NCBI GenBank assembly: GCA_028752905.1
Contig: JAQNBH010000014.1
Coordinates: 1,482,721-1,546,720 of the forward strand
DNA from: Cladorhizidae sp. MBARI D1340-BT2
Lineage: Eukaryota; Porifera; Demospongiae; Poecilosclerida; Cladorhizidae
DNA length: 64,000 bases
Direction: 5' to 3'
The notes under the pieces were generated by a model. It made no database searches, was not told where the DNA came from, and saw only the letters and a list, made by a program, of their open reading frames with translations. Shown one piece after another: positions 23,282 through 34,958 of the stretch. The position numbers and the translations under genes were made by a program. Each line of letters starts with the position of its first letter. The stretch's first letter is position 1.

Positions 23282-24606
23282 ATGGAAAGGGAAAGCCCTG
23301 AGAACCAGCGTGGTTCAAATTCAGCCATTACAATAGACCATGAAGTTACCATTCCCCAACAAGGAGGGACAGCAATCCTGACAGAGAACTTTCAGTTGCA
23401 CAGCATGGTCGAGAAATTTGTGCAGATAAAGCTCCGGAGAGAAGAGCAGTTGGCTCAAGAACATCAGAGGATGCAGGAGATGCATGTACGCTACGACGAA
23501 GGAAGGAGGAAGTTTGAAAGAGACCTCCTAGAAAAACAGATCGAAAGAGATAAACTGAAATATTATAGACTGGACCAGAAGAACAGGTTGGCAGACAAGA
23601 TAACTCCTTGGAAAGATACAGACAACCTCCTCTAATACTTGAAAGATTTGAGGATACCATGAGGATAGCAGAGATCCCGGAAGACCAGTGGCACTATAGA
23701 CTGATTCCTCTTCTCAGTGGGAAGACCTTGACTGCTTACTCCCAGTATGTGCCACGGGATGCAACCAGGAATTATTCTACACTCCGTGATGCATTGCTCA
23801 AGGCAATGGGACTATCCAAGGACCAGTGTAACCGAGATTTTTGGCTCTACCGCAGGAAGTATTCCGACCCAGCTCAAGACGTCGCCAGAGACCTGGAGAT
23901 GGTGGAAGGCTGTTCCACCGTGGAGCAGGTTGCACATACAATTACTCTTAATAAATTCTTTTCCCTATACCCACAGGAGGATGCTCAGTATGTCCACCTG
24001 AGGCAGCCAACTTCTATCTTGGAGGCAGCCAACGTGATGCAGGACCACATCCGTTACAAGTACCAGGACCGGCAAGGATGCCAAGGATATGGCCAGAGAC
24101 CTTCCACCTTCTCATCACGCCCCAACGACACCAAGCACAGTCCCACTGGAAAACCATTCCAGGATCGCCATGATTGGCATACCAAACCAGGACCAACCAA
24201 TGGAACACCTTCAGCAGGGTATGACAGTAACTCTTCCCCTAACACTCAACCCATCCCAATGTGCTTTGGCTGTGGCATGCAGGGCCATAAAAAGCCCGAC
24301 TGTCCCAACAAGGTATTGTTAGTAACATCTAATGCCCAATCTGACTTGTATGTGATGAGACTGGTTGGCAAGACAGAATGTCGCATGAAAATTGACACTG
24401 GTGCAGGATTATCAGTTGTGAATGCAGACTTAGTAGACCCTTTGGAAAATCCATTAGGCTCACTGGTTTTAGTGGAGAGACTAAGAGAGTTCCCCCTAGC
24501 AAAAGTGTGGATTACAGCAGGAGAGTATTGCATGCAACGTACAGTTGCAGCAGTACCCAACAGCCCAGAACAGGTACTCTTAGGATTAGACCTGGGAATA
24601 TTATAG
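23282..24606 (+). pseudogene. Gypsy-1 gag and protease
   Basis: Gag begins at ATG 23282 with a charged, coiled-coil-like region rich in Arg, Glu and Gln. The frame breaks near 23630: ITPWKDTDN is in one frame and ERFEDTM in the next. The second piece holds a SCAN/gag capsid-like region (YSTLRDALLKAMGLSKDQC) and a CCHC zinc knuckle (CFGCGMQGHKKPDC, 24262-24303) for RNA binding. It then holds an aspartic protease start IDTGAG (from 24391) and LLGLDLGIL. A TAG at 24604 stops this frame, yet the same frame remains open to 24981. It is therefore either a read-through site or a point mutation. Confidence 0.9.
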
Positions 24607-24981
24607 TACTTGCTAGATATTGAACAGCAGCAAAGACAAGCAGCAGAAGATGAGAAAAACCCTCAAATACTACTGACTAGAGCAGAAAGGAAGAAAGAGG
24701 TAGAATTAGATGAGCAGGACATGGTGGCAGATCAAACATCAGAGGCCAACCCCACCCCCATGGATGAGCTCTTTGATTTTGATGATGATTTATTCACATC
24801 AAGCCCAGTGTACAGTGAACCAATACAGACCATACCTGATGGGGAAGCAGAACAACTACCCATCCCTAGTCTTGCTAATGATCAGGCAGATGTAGAACTG
24901 CTGAAGCAACAGCAGAAAAATGATGAGACCACAATGAGAAGGGATATCACGGAGGCAAGGGATGTTGAGGCATCTGCATGA
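24607..24981 (+). pseudogene. Gypsy-1 acidic linker after protease
   Basis: Continues the protease frame after the TAG with a glutamine- and acid-rich stretch (DIEQQQRQAAEDEKN, FDFDDDLFTSS) and no domain motif. The frame ends at 24981, where integrase starts in another frame. It is probably a linker between protease and integrase in the original polyprotein. Confidence 0.6.
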
Positions 24982-26100
24982 TAATGACTCTGGTCAACAA
25001 TGGGACAGGATTGTTCTCCCCACGTCTAGAAGAAAGCAAGTATTACGGATAGCTCACAATAATAGCCATTTTTCTGGCAAGAAAACCAAAGCAGCCATTC
25101 AGAAACTATTTACATGGCCAAGCATGAATAAAGATGTGCAGCAGTGGTGTGCAGCTTGCCCGGACTGTCAAAGAGCTGGTAAAACCAATCCCATGGCATC
25201 AGAGCTCCCTTACAACCACTCCCAGTCATAACGGACTTAAGTACTCCATTTTCATGGGTAGCCTTTGACCTAGTTGGTCCACTTCCTCGAACAGCTAGAC
25301 GAAACCGGTATTTGTTTACTTGCATGTGCTTAGGATCTAAGTATCCTGACGCTATACCACTCAAAAATGTGGAAGCAACTACAGTGGCAGAAGGCATGCT
25401 TGAAATATTTTCTAGAATTGGTTTACCTGCAGAGCTATTAACTGATCCGGGCTCAGTTTGTATGAGTAAACTCATTTGTATGAGTAAACTCATGAAGCAG
25501 CTGTGTAGCATGTGCGACATCAAACAGCTTTGAACGTCCCCATACCACCCTCAAACTGACGGTGCACTGAAACAGTGGCATGGGTCACTAAAGCACTTAC
25601 TCCGGAAGTGTGAGGAGAGAAGGACTGAGTGGGATCGAATTCTCAAATATTTCTTTTGCCTACCATAACCCCCCCCCCTCAGCAATACAGGTTTCTCACC
25701 CTTTGAGATCGTTTATGGCAGAGCACTAAGAGGGCCACTGGAACTGCTCCAGGAAGGCTGGACGGAAGGAGAGATGACTTCCAAGAATGTCACAGACTGG
25801 GTGAACGACCTGGCAGACCATCTGGCTACTACTAGGGCAGTAGTGAAGCAGAGAGAGGAGAAGGCTAAATCAGCCATGAAAAAGTACTATGATGCAGGTA
25901 CCCGACCTAGAGTCTTTGCACTGGACTCCACGGTGTTGATCAGGACTCCTGACTTGAGGGGTAAACTGGAAGATGTCTGGAAAGGACCATTTGAGGTGAT
26001 TAGAGTCATTTCTGATGTAACCCTTGAGATTGCTGTGCCAACTAGACAGACTAAGCGACAGGTTGTGCACATCAACCGGGTCAAAGCCTGGATATCATCA
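24962..26100 (+). pseudogene. Gypsy-1 integrase
   Basis: Order: HHCC zinc-binding domain (HNNSHF ... CPDCQ, to about 25170); catalytic core with FDLVGPLPR (first Asp) and LLTDPGS (second Asp); C-terminal region with GPFEVIRVISD and HINRVKAW (to about 26090). The third catalytic residue is lost: the usual Glu position in the DGALKQW segment is Lys. There is a TGA at 25531 and a frameshift near 25665 at a C-run. An 18-bp tandem duplication (GTATGAGTAAACTCATTT, near 25459-25494) repeats CMSKL. It is clearly inactive and lies upstream of RT. Confidence 0.9.
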
Positions 26101-26159
26101 GAGGCAGCTGTCCTACGGGTGGCAGTTGCCCAGGAGGAGGAGGAGGAAGAAGACACTAC

Positions 26160-27200
26160 CCAGACTAAAGACTGCAAGCTGAATGAGCAACAGCAGCAAC
26201 AACTAGAGGTGATGTTGAGTAAACACAAGGAGGTGGTGACAGAGAAATTGGGGAAGACAGACATGGTATCCCTGCAGATTGATACAGGACTGGCAATACC
26301 TACCCATACCGGATCCCGCCTATTTGGAAGGACCAGTTGAGGGAGGAGGTCTGCTCACTAGCTGAGGCGGGTATCCTCAAGCCCTCCTTCAGCCCCTGGT
26401 CCTCACCTATGGTCCTCGTGAGGAAGCCAGATGGCTCAGTTCGCCTTTGCTTGAATTTTAAGCATATCAATGCAGTAACTACTCCAGACCCTTACCTCAT
26501 GCCGCAAGTGGACGACATGCTTGCTCAGATTGGTAATGCCAAATACCTTACTAAGATGGACCTGAACAAGGGCTTCCATCAGATCCCACTCAAGAAAGAA
26601 GATCAGCTCAAAACAGCATTCTGCACTCCATGGGGCAAGTGGCAGTACACAGTTATGCCTTTAGGCTTACGGAATGCGCCTGCTATATTTCAACGCCTCA
26701 TGCACATGATCCTGGCAGACATCCCATCTTTTGCAAATGCTTACATGTACGATTTAGTCATTTTTAGTAATTCTTGGGAGGACCATCTCCGTCATATCGA
26801 CGTAGTTCTGCAACGACTTAACCAGCACAGTTTGACAGTGAAGCCTAGCAAATGCGAGTGGGGCTCAACCAAGATAGAATTCTTAGGACATATTGCAGGA
26901 GAGGGTCACATCTCCGTTCCAGAATGCCGAGTACAAGTGATACGGGACTACAAGCGACCGGTCACCCAAACAGACCTACGTTCCTTCTTAGGCGTCACTG
27001 GATATTACCGTCGTTTCATTGATGCATACGCACAGAACTCATTCCACTTGACCAATGCAACCAGAAAAATGGAACCAAATACACTTGTATGGTCGGACTC
27101 GATGTGTGCTGAATTTATGTATTTGTGCAATTCACTTGCTAATTCATGTTCCCTGTACCCCAAGACTGTGATACATTTCTACTACAGACCGATGCTTCAA
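26160..27200 (+). pseudogene. Gypsy-1 reverse transcriptase
   Basis: After a frame change near 26295 the RT runs in one frame: LREEVCSLAEAGILKPS, SPMVLVRKPDGSVRLCLN, YLTKMDLNKGFHQIPL, MPLGLRNAPAIFQRLM, then the active-site strand AYMYDLVIFS and KCEWGSTKIEFLGH. The expected YxDD box reads YMYD (26742-26753), so the first catalytic Asp of the pair is Tyr. The frame is lost again at about 27150-27180 before RNase H. The region is otherwise full length. Confidence 0.93.
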
Positions 27201-27583
27201 CTAGAGGCATCTCTGGTATCTTGAGCATGTGTCGTGATGATCGGGAGCTACCAGTAGCATTCTACTCCCGGAAACTCACACCAGCTGAAAGAAACTATGC
27301 AGCTATGGAACTAGAAGGCCTAGCAGTAGTGGAAGCCATTTTCCATTTCGAGACCTACCTCATCGGGTGCCACTTCACGGTCGAGACGGACCACAGGGCC
27401 CTAACCTTCTTGGATACAGCCAAACATCTCAACCCAAGACTCACTCGTTGGTGTCTACGTCTCCAACACTTCTCCTTCACAGTAAAGTACAGACCCAGCC
27501 AGAAAAATGCCAATGTGGATGCTCTCTCGAGACAAGCATGGCTAGACGGTGGAGGACCACCTCAGTCAATGGAGCGGGGGAGA
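27150..27583 (+). pseudogene. Gypsy-1 RNase H
   Basis: RNase H1-like domain following RT: LQTDASTRGISG (first Asp), AAMELEGLAVVEAI (Glu), ETDHRALTFL (second Asp) and NVDALSR (last Asp). The four acidic residues appear kept. The frame is shifted relative to RT and runs on into the 3' LTR, with a purine-rich tract (GGAGCGGGGGAGA) just before 27584. Confidence 0.9.
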
Positions 27584-28000
27584 TGTCAGGACCAGACCTG
27601 ACAGAAGAGAAGGATAGAAGAGAGAACACTCACAGAAACTTGCATAAGTATCTCATTACAATCTATCAACACTTGCATGCAATATAAATCATACCTTGTT
27701 ATAACATATCTTATCCTGTTAACACTTCTGTCTGAGACACTGATTAATATTGTTAATAGTTGCATGTGTATCATCCTGATTGGACAGAATCATAATCACA
27801 CCTTGTAATATCAGCATATATGGTCGCATCCTGAACCGACGAGAGGTAACCTATAAAAGGGGAGCTTCTGAGTGGTAAAGGAGACTTTTCCTTGAATTGA
27901 CAATTAAAATAGACTTAAAACTCTATCAGTCTTTACAGGGGACTTTCTTTGGTGGCAGCATATCAGAGGAGTACTGAGCTTAATCCCTCAACGCCTCACA
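27584..28000 (+). repeat. Gypsy-1 3' LTR
   Basis: 417 bp, starts TGTCAGGACC, ends CCTCACA. It is followed by the GAGTA duplication at 28001-28005. Compared with the 5' LTR it has extra sequence near the TATA region (AGCATATATGG). Confidence 0.95.
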
Positions 28001-28150
28001 GAGTAGATAATAGAGTCAGTTTGAAGGCTGAGGAGAGAAACAGATTAGTACTGAATTTAGAAACTGGTTAGTTTTTGCAATGCAGTTTGCAGTCTTCTCG
28101 AAGTAAAATTAAACAAACAGACCAATTATATGCAAGTAATGTGTGGGTAT

Positions 28151-28192
<42 letters not shown>

Positions 28193-28569
28193 CCAAATCC
28201 TGAAGATAAAGTTAACCATTTTGGGGGGAATCCCCATATTCAAGGCACACTCGTATTTTAGGGGGTCTGAAGACACTACTAAGAAACTGCAAAATGATTT
28301 TCAGCTGAGATATAAGCTTTGGTTGGTCTAATCCACAGGTGATCAAATTTTGCTCTTGACATTGTGTAATGGTGAAGAAATGCAACAAAAGGTAACAGAT
28401 GGTAACTGTGATGGCTGTGAGTATATGGAAAATGTCACATGTTTGGATATGCACAAGTTTGAAGGAAAGGAAAGCTGAAGAAGTGTATGCACCAAAGTGT
28501 GCCAATGTTGACTGTTGACTGAGCTCAAAATCAGCAACTGAATACTTGTGCTCCTAGCTCATACACAGT
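28001..28569. other. LINE 5' continuation, (GATA)n and unassigned DNA
   Basis: After the target duplication, roughly 100 bases continue the LINE upstream sequence on the minus strand. (GATA)n fills 28151-28192. From 28193 to 28569 nothing is recognised. Confidence 0.6.
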
Positions 28570-29822
28570 GAAGAAGGAAGGGGGAGCACTTCACAATGTA
28601 AGGGGTCAAGAAGGAGGTGGGGGAGCACTTCACAATGTAAGGGGAGAAGAAGGAAGGGGGGGGGGGAGCACTTCACAATGTAAGGGGGGAAGAAGGAGGG
28701 GGGAGCACTTCACAATGTAAGGGGGGAAGAAGGAAGGGGGGGGGGAGCACTTCACAATGTAAGGGGGGAGCACTTCACAATGTAAGGGGGAAAGAAGGAG
28801 GGGGGGAGCACTTCACAATGTAAGGAGGGAAGAAGGAGGGGGGAGAGTACTGCACAATGTAAGGGGGGAAGAAGAAAGGGGGAGCACTTCACAATGTAAA
28901 GGGGGAAGGAGGGGGGAGCACTTCACAATATAAGGGGGGAAGAAGGAAGGGGGAGCACTTCACAATGTAAGGGGGGAAGAAGGAAGGGGGGGAGCACTTC
29001 ACAATGTAAGGGGGGAAGAAGGAGGGGGGAGCACTTCACAATGTAAGGGGGAAAGAAGGAGGGGGGGAGCACTTCACAATGTAAGGAGGGAAGAAGGAGG
29101 GGGGAGAGTACTGCACAATGTAAGAGGGGAAGAAGAAAGGGGGAAGCACTTCACAATGTAAAGGGGGAAGAAGGAGGGGGGAGCACTTCACAATGTAAGG
29201 AGGGAATAAGGAGAGGGGGGAGCACTTCACAATGTAAGGGGTGAATAAGGAGAGGGGGGAGAACTTCACAATGTAAGGGGGGAAGAAGGAGGGGGGAGCA
29301 CTTCACAATGTAAGGGGGGAAGAAGGAGGGGGGAGCACTTCACAATGTAAGGGGTGAAGAAGGAGAGGGGGGAGAACTTCACAATGTAAGGAGGGAAGAA
29401 GGAGAGGGGGGCACTTCACAATGTAAGGGGGAAGAAGGAGAGGGGGGAGCACTTCACAATGTAAGGAGGGAATAAGGAGGGGTTCACAATGTAAGGGGTG
29501 AAGAAGGAGAGGGGGGAGCACTTCACAATGTAAGGAGGGAATAAGGAGAGGGGGAGCACTTCACAATGTAAGGGGTGAAGAAGGAGAGGGGGGAGAACTT
29601 CACAATGTAAGGAGGGAAGAAGGAGGGGGGGGCACTTCACAATGTAAGGGGGAAGAAGGAGAGGGGGGAGCACTTCACAATGTAAGGAGGGAAGAAGGAG
29701 GGGGGGAGCACTTCACAATGTAAGGGGGGAAGAAGGAGAGGGGGGGCACTTCACAATGTAAGGGGGAAGAAGGAGAGGGGAGAGCACTTCACAATGTAAG
29801 GGGGGAAGAAGGAGGGGGGGGC
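28570..29822 (+). repeat. G-rich 36-bp minisatellite
   Basis: About 33-35 copies of a unit with GAAGAAGGAGGGGGG and AGCACTTCACAATGTAAGGG. G-runs of 4-9 vary between copies. The plus strand has many closely spaced G-runs, so G-quadruplex formation is possible. Open frames across it are repeat artefacts. Confidence 0.95.
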
Positions 29823-30261
29823 ATATGTATGATATTATGGTATCTACTCGTAGATGATGCCAGTGAGTCACACAGAGCTTATGCTGCATCATCTGCAGCA
29901 TAAGACTAACAGTGGCATAGAGTAGGAGTAGTATGAGGATAATTGGCCAAGCATAAACTGCTGTTTTAACTGATAGAATTTCACATATTTTATTATTCAC
30001 CAATGCCAGTTATTTGATCTGTTTAGGCTCTCACTCACTCACTTGTTGTAAGTCACGTACTGCATAGCTAGATAACACCTCAAGGGGACGCACACAACTT
30101 ACCTGATCTTCAAAAATAGATACCTCTATTTCTGGATTTCAGGTAATAAATGAAGTGGAAATGAATGGGTGAACAGCTGCCAACTATATGTACACACAGC
30201 ATATAGATGCTCAGTGGAACTCAGTGGCTTAATGACACCTGGTGTCCGGCATCAAATTGCT
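29823..30261. other. Unassigned DNA between minisatellites
   Basis: No coding or repeat motif seen. Confidence 0.5.
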
Positions 30262-30713
30262 ATACACACCATCATGTAGTCATTGTTACATCATCATGTA
30301 GATCATGGCTACATCATCATGTTACATCATCATGTAGATCATGGTTACATCATCATGTTACAGTCATTGTTACATCATCATGTAGATCATTGTCATGTAG
30401 ATCATTGTTACTTCATCATGTAGATCATGGTTACATTATCATGTCGAACATTGTTACATCATCATGTAGTCATTGTTACATCATCATGTAGATCATTGTT
30501 ACATCATCATGTAGATCATTGTTACATCATCATGTAGATCATGGTTACATCATGTTACATCATCATATAGTCATTGTTACATCATCATGTAGATCTTGTT
30601 ACATTGTCATGTAGATCATTGTTACATCATCATGTAGATTATTGTTACATCATCATGTAGATCTTGGTTACATCATCATGTAGATCATGGTTACATCATC
30701 ATGTAGGTCATTG
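30262..30713 (+). repeat. 23-bp minisatellite
   Basis: Irregular tandem copies of GTTACATCATCATGTAGATC with ATGG/ATTG variants, about 450 bp. Confidence 0.93.
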
Positions 30714-30776
30714 GTTCCTATGTGTACCACTTAAAAATAGGCACCTACCCAAGTTGTACTCATCTGAATGTGAAGT

Positions 30777-30932
30777 TGTGGCAACCATTTCCACATGCTG
30801 AGACCAAACCTTTAACTTAGTAATCAGCGAGGAGTAGCGATCTTTACCTATTGTACTTTGGACCTATAGAGTTGGCACTGTTGATTTGTCTGTGTTGAAA
30901 TAAATACCTTATATAATATAGCACTCGCTACA
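30777..30932 (+). repeat. Gypsy-2 5' LTR
   Basis: 156 bp, starts TGTGGCAACC and ends GCTACA. By eye it differs from the 3' LTR at seven positions plus a 9-bp indel. Confidence 0.95.
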
Positions 30933-31013
30933 GTGGTGACCCCAATGTGAGCGAGACGTATTCACACTCAACAAGTTGAAGATATTCGTTGCGGAAGACA
31001 GCATCAGTGCAAA

Positions 31014-31766
31014 TTGCCAACCTTCTGGGCAGCACAGCCAGCTGTTTGGTTTATGCAAGCGGAGGCCCAGTTTCACATCCGCCACGTTACGGATGATGCC
31101 ACGAAGTATTACTACGTAGTTACCTCGCTGGACCAGACTACAGCCGGCCGCCTGCTTGATACCCTGGCAGACCAACCAGCTGCCAACAAATATGAGGGGC
31201 TCAAAAAACGTCTGCTAGACACATTTGGCCTCAGTCGCAGAGACAGGGCAGCCAAACTCCTCCATATGCAAGGCCTGGGAGACAAGAAACCATCCATGCT
31301 CACGGATGAAATGCTTTCCCTGCTGAATAGCCACACACCCTGCCTCCTATTCGAACAAATCTACCTTGAGCAGATGCCAGAGGATATTCGCCTCCAGCTG
31401 GCCAACGAAGACTTCAGAGACCCACGGGCACTCACCCTGAGGGCAGATGTGCTGTGGCAAGCGAAGGGGCAGAGCCTTTCCGGCATCAACAAAATTTCCT
31501 CGACGCCTAAGGCCAGACAAAATTCCTCTGCCACAGTAGTCACACCAACAAAGGGCTGGTGTTTCTACCACACCAAATTTGGAAATGAGGCCAGAAAGTG
31601 CGAATCTCCCTGCACATTTCTGGGAAACGATTTCCGGGAAACGACCAGGCCAGTCGCCAATAGCAGCTGTGGCATCCGGCCAAGCAGACACACCGCTGCT
31701 TCTTCTCTGGGACCGTTAGTTCGGACGCCGTTTCCTGGTAGACACCGGGGCACCAGTCAGCGTGTT
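31014..31766 (+). pseudogene. Gypsy-2 gag and start of protease
   Basis: Gag-like polyprotein: FWAAQPAVWFMQAEAQFHIR, LLDTLADQPAANKYEGLKKR, FGLSRRDRAAKLL and MPEDIRLQLA. These are the usual features of short gypsy Gags that form the particle. The CFYHTKFGNEARKCESPC segment takes the place of the usual zinc knuckle. A frame change then leads to the protease motif DTGAPVSVF (31741-31766). There the hAT element interrupts the codons; they resume at 35263 with PASGLDTRSS. No ATG was chosen with confidence, since the open frame extends upstream of 31014. Confidence 0.88.
31762..31766. repeat. hAT target-site duplication, left (GTGTT)
   Basis: GTGTT precedes CAGGGGTGGATC and is repeated at 35263-35267. 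Removing the element and one GTGTT restores the gypsy protease frame, which fixes the duplication at 5 bp. Confidence 0.85.
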
Positions 31767-32058
31767 CAGGGGTGGATCTAGGGGGGGTTTCTTGGGTTGC
31801 AACCCCCCATAACACTAGCTCCACCTCCAGTTTCTTTGTTAGTATAGACACTTTGTTAGATATAGACACTTGTTAGATATAGACACTTGTTAGATATAGA
31901 CACTTTGTTAGATATAGACACTTGTTAGATATAGACACTTGTTAGACCTTTGTTAGATATAGACACTTTGCAAACTGTTAAATATGAATGAAATTCTAGT
32001 AAACCCACACTCCTGGAATGTGGCTGTGCATTATATTATAGCTGCCATCAATATTGCC

Positions 32059-34761
32059 ATGTCTGGAAGTAGAAAGAGGCCATCACCCAGGGATTGCACC
32101 CAGCTGACAACTTTTTTTAAAAGGTAAGATACAATATACAGCTAGTATATGAACAATAAGGGTTAAGAGTTGAATGCTCAATTTATAATAGCCTTCTAAT
32201 TAATGTAGAATCGAGTCTGGGTCCCATATCCCTGTGTCAACGACTGCTGATGATGGTAACTCTAGTGCATCAACTGATATAGATATATTTGTTCAATCAC
32301 CATCAATGACAGTCACAACCACTACATCGAGCTCTTCATTGTCAATGCCAACTACTGTTTCTCAGTTATGCTCAGCAACAATTGATACGATGACTACATC
32401 ACTCAGTGTAGTTCCGTCAACTAGTGGACAGGTGGACTTAGGGACAATAGTTGAAGCTGCTCAAGGTAACTGGGATAAGCTTAGGTCATTAGCAAATAAT
32501 ATCCCAGATGATCGTAAGAGGCAATATCTTTCTCATCATTCCAAACCTTCTTCTTCTGATCATCTTCATTCACATCAGGTTACCAAAGTAGGAAAAACCT
32601 GGAGTGTATCCTTCCAGCTTGGATGTTTAGTACAATTTCCTTGGCTTTCATACAGCACTGTTCTTGCAGGTGGTCTTTGCAGATATTGTATAGTTTTTCC
32701 AGAGCAGTCGGGTAGAGGCAGTGTTTCTGGAGGTGGCAATCATTCTGGTTTGTTAGTTTTGTCCCCATACCAGAAACCACACACAAAAGCACTTGGCAAG
32801 GATGGTGTACTTGTATGCCATGATCAGACTCAAATGCATTGCCGTGCAGCTGAGAGGGTAGACCTTTTTCTCAGAAATTTTAACCAACCAGATGAAAGGA
32901 TAGATACAAGGCTATTGAAACAGAGCAACCAACAAGCTGAAGAGAACAGGCATGTTCTCCAGCAGATAGTTTTGGCTGTAGAGTTTTTGGCAAAGCAAGC
33001 CATTCAGAGGTCACTCTGACTACAGAGTGGATTTCTCAGATGAAGATCTGAACGGGGCAATTTTGTAGCCACACTTCAGCTTTTGGCTAAGACAGATAAG
33101 CTCCTACACAAAACCTTCTCTCAGCTAAAAAGAACGCGAAGTATACCAGCAAGACCATTCAAAATGAGGTTATTCACATATATGCATCTAAAATTAGATA
33201 GCATATAACTGAACAGCTCCGAGAGAAAAAATTGCCTTTCACCATCATTGCTGATGAAGCCACAGATCCTCATTCTCATCAAGAGATTCTTTCTGTGTGC
33301 TTCAGGTATGTTTATCTGTCCTCTCCCACTGATCCTCATATCAAGGAGTGCCTTATTAGCTTTGTCTACTTGGACCGAGCCAACGCTTCATCCATTTCAA
33401 GAAAGATTCTTGAAACAGTTTCTAGTCCTTCAGTTTCTTTAGATCCCTGTAGAATTAGAGGGCAAGCTTATGGTGGAGCATCTGTGATGTCCTCCGGCAT
33501 TGCAGGAGTCCAATATAAAGTCAAGGAGGTCAACCCACTAGCTCTGTACACACACTGCTACTCACACTGCCTTAATCGTTCAATTACCTTGTTCAAGAAG
33601 TACGAAACTTAATTTTAGTTATAAATGAAGCACACCCCTTTTTAGCTCACAGCCCTAAGAGACAAAACCTTTTTGAACTTACAGTCAATGAATTCTTGCC
33701 TTCTTCAAAAGCAAGAAAGCTTCCAGGAATGTGTAAGACAAGATGGGTGGAGAGACATACGTGCTTTGAAGTGTTTCTTGAAATGTATGAGCCACTTATC
33801 ACTTTCTTAGATGCCATTTTGTGTCCTACTGATTACCCAAATTTAGGCTCATCAGATGGTAGCTGGAATTGGGATACTGAGACAAGAGTGAAAGCACAAG
33901 GTCTGAAAGCTGCTCTCTCTTCTTTTCAAACTCGTGCTGTTTTTATAATCATCAAGAATGTTCCTGATGAAGTGAAAATACTTGCTTCAAAACTTCAGAA
34001 GCAGGACCAAGATTTATATGAGGCCTATAACAAAGGTACTGAAGCGATTGAATGCTTGAAAACCTTCAGAAAGACATTTTTAGCTTGTGGTATTGTGAGG
34101 TACTTGAACTGGCTGAGTCAATTGGTGTGAGTGAGAGTGTTCCAAGAAAGACAAGCATTCAACGGAATCGAAGCAACACTCCAAGTCAATCAGCAAAAGA
34201 GCATTACAAGAGACTCATTGCTATACAAGTGCTGGATTCATTCATTAACCAGTTGTAGGAAAGATTTCAAGGTGAGGGAAAACAAAGTCATATGCTTTTG
34301 TGCCTTGTGCCTTCAGTGCTCAACTGTAATCTGAGTGTTCAACTATCACAACATATAGATGACCTTCTGTACTGGGAACAAGATCTTCCATGTTCCTTGT
34401 CTCTCAAAAGTGAACTAAGAAGATGGCAATCATTGTGGGAGCATAAGCGAGACAAACTACCATCCCCAACAATCTTCTCCTAGCTCTTAGCTCTTGTGAC
34501 TCTGACTCTTTCCCAAACATTCATTGCTTACTAGTCATTTCTTGCACTCTGCCTATCACCAGTGCTGAAGCAGAACGATCATTTAGTTTGCTCAGGAGGA
34601 TAAAGACATATACAAGGTCGACTTTGACTGAACAACACTTTTCTGATCTTGCTGTAATAGCCATGAACTATGGAGTGAGAGTGTCAATTGATGATATCTG
34701 CCATGCTTTTGTGCAGTGTCACCCGAGAAGGCTCTTTCAAGCTTCACTATTTATTGACTGA
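32059..34761 (+). pseudogene. Decayed hAT transposase
   Basis: Exon 1 (32059-32123, MSGSRKRPSPRDCTQL..FFK) joins exon 2 (from 32209) through an 85-bp intron with GTAAGA and TAG ends. Domains in order: serine/threonine-rich N-terminus; TTF-type zinc finger (KTWSVSFQLG, LCRYCIVFPEQ, about 32590-32705); DUF4371 core (FTIIADEATDPHSHQE, RIRGQAYGGASVMSSGIAG, YTHCYSHCLN); CKTRWVERHTCF; and the C-terminal dimerisation segment (PITSAEAERSFSLLRRIKTY, about 34553-34612), ending HPRRLFQASLFID at TGA 34759. It has frameshifts near 33005, 33050 and 33595, and a TAG near 33197. Such enzymes excise and reinsert the element; this copy cannot. Confidence 0.92.
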
Positions 34762-34850
34762 AAATTGTTTCCTTAGTTGCTGTTCTTTTAAGCTGATAAA
34801 TATTCTTATTCATTACACAGTACAGTGTGCATGGGCTAGTTCTCCACCCC

Positions 34851-34886
34851 TGCACCCCCCCTCCCCCCCCCCCCCCCCCCCCTCCC
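34851..34886 (+). repeat. Poly-C tract
   Basis: Nearly pure C run with a few T, inside the hAT 3' region. Its length may be unreliable in assembly. Confidence 0.9.
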
Positions 34887-34958
34887 GCTGTACCTTTCTA
34901 AAATTCCTAGATCCACCCCAGCATCTTCCTTAGGTTGTTAGTAGGCAGGCAGCCAGGA

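Larger units (their letters stand above)
22800..28000 (+). mobile_element. Ty3/gypsy retrotransposon 1, integrase before RT (Gmr1-like order)
   Basis: A 5.2-kb element with two LTRs, a primer-binding site starting at 23195 (TGGTGGCAGCGGC), a purine-rich tract before 27584, and a 5-bp GAGTA duplication. The coding order is Gag (SCAN-like, one zinc knuckle), protease, integrase, reverse transcriptase, RNase H. Integrase ahead of RT is the copia order; among gypsy elements it marks the known Gmr1-like group. All coding parts carry stops or frameshifts, so it is inactive. It interrupts the LINE. Confidence 0.95.

Noticed and set aside
29036..30003. Pro/Leu-rich repetitive ORFs on the minus strand
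   Set aside because: These are translations of the 36-bp G-rich minisatellite.
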